DNA of 5,516 nucleotides from NCBI GenBank assembly GCA_934167735.1, contig CAKPLV010000069.1, positions 1-5,516 on the forward strand, written 5' to 3'. The position numbers and the translations under genes were made by a program. Shown here in pieces: positions 5,250 to 5,516 of the stretch (its first letter is position 1; each line of letters opens with the position of its first letter). The notes beneath the pieces were generated by a model. The model searched no databases. It was not told the DNA's origin and saw only the letters and a list, made by a program, of their open reading frames with translations. The DNA comes from an uncultured Clostridia bacterium. Lineage in GTDB: Bacteria > Bacillota > Clostridia > TANB77 > CAG-508.

Positions 5250-5516
5250 AATCACCTAAACATATTCCAATATCTCTTGCTGTTTTTACTAAGTCGTGAT
5301 CCATTGTTACTTTTCTAATATTGCTTTCTGCTGTATTTCCTGAAACAGCTCCGATTTTTGTATTGTTTCCAACAACATCTTCTAATGAAACTGAATCTAA
5401 TTTTCCATTTTTGATTACAGCTAATACTCCGAATTTTCCTTGTAATGCAAGTTCCATTGCTTTTGCTCCGTATTTTGTTGATAATACTCTATCAAATGCT
5501 GTAGGAGTTCCACCTC
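5248..5516 (-). CDS. pfkA: 6-phosphofructokinase, C-terminal 88 residues (5' part outside window)
   Basis: The open frame enters from the right edge and ends at TAA (5250-5248). It starts GGTPTAFDRVLSTKYGAKA, the conserved RGG(S/T)P.A.DR block of ATP- or PPi-dependent phosphofructokinases; the two bases before it (GA) fit the end of an AGA Arg codon. Then come EGKFG-like LQGKFGVLAV, a VSLEDVVG segment and the ending LVKTARDIGICLGD, which resembles the longer clostridial and actinobacterial Pfk branch rather than the short Bacillus type. The enzyme phosphorylates fructose 6-phosphate to the 1,6-bisphosphate in cytoplasmic glycolysis. Phosphoryl donor (ATP or PPi) cannot be told because the determining residues are off the window. 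No convincing terminator follows the stop, so some read-through into the repressor operon is possible. An internal Met (residue 20 of this fragment, 5457-5455) is not a start. Confidence 0.93.
   Translation of the reverse strand, partial: GGTPTAFDRVLSTKYGAKAMELALQGKFGVLAVIKNGKLDSVSLEDVVGNNTKIGAVSGNTAESNIRKVTMDHDLVKTARDIGICLGD

Noticed and set aside
1..5516. Search for CRISPR arrays, tRNA/rRNA genes, insertion sequences and phage genes
   Set aside because: No regularly spaced repeats, structured RNA gene, transposase or terminal inverted repeats were seen; the window is filled by ordinary chromosomal genes.

Overview
The window is AT-rich (roughly 70% or more A+T by eye) and every supported gene lies on the minus strand. 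Several things point to a low-GC Firmicute, most likely a Clostridia-type anaerobe: strong AGGAGG-type Shine-Dalgarno sites, consensus sigma-A promoters, a phosphofructokinase tail, a heterodimeric ABC exporter and a short pilin-like protein. TGG is used for Trp and no internal TGA was seen, so the standard bacterial code applies. I cannot name the species.

In transcription order (right to left): the 3' end of a 6-phosphofructokinase gene (5248-5516, cut by the window edge); an 89-bp control region with a near-perfect sigma-A promoter and two tandem TetR-type operators; a TetR-family repressor (4538-5158); a 729-residue ABC exporter half-transporter (2356-4545); its 607-residue partner (529-2352); a 179-bp intergenic stretch (350-528) with a good promoter, a possible 11-codon leader ORF and an 18-bp hairpin; and the 5' part of a prepilin-like gene (1-349, cut by the window edge).

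The tetR-abc-abc genes form a tight operon: an 8-bp overlap, then a 3-bp gap. It is probably self-repressed, because one operator lies inside the -35/-10 spacer and the other covers the predicted start site. The two ABC proteins have complementary changes. The 729-residue protein lacks the catalytic Glu (Asp640) and the H-loop His (Gln671) but has a normal VSGGQ signature. The 607-residue protein has Glu528 and His559 but an ISAGQ signature. Together they predict one hydrolysing and one degenerate ATP site, as in the TM287/288, BmrCD and LmrCD class of exporters. The 729-residue protein also carries an unusual insertion of about 145 residues between TM1 and TM2, predicted to lie outside the membrane. 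The substrate cannot be read from the sequence.

The least ordinary regulatory structure is the leader before the pilin-like gene. A mini-ORF with its own SD ends exactly at the base of a hairpin, which is followed by a U-rich run and then the SD of the pilin gene. This could be an attenuator, or simply the exporter operon's terminator placed inside the pilin leader.
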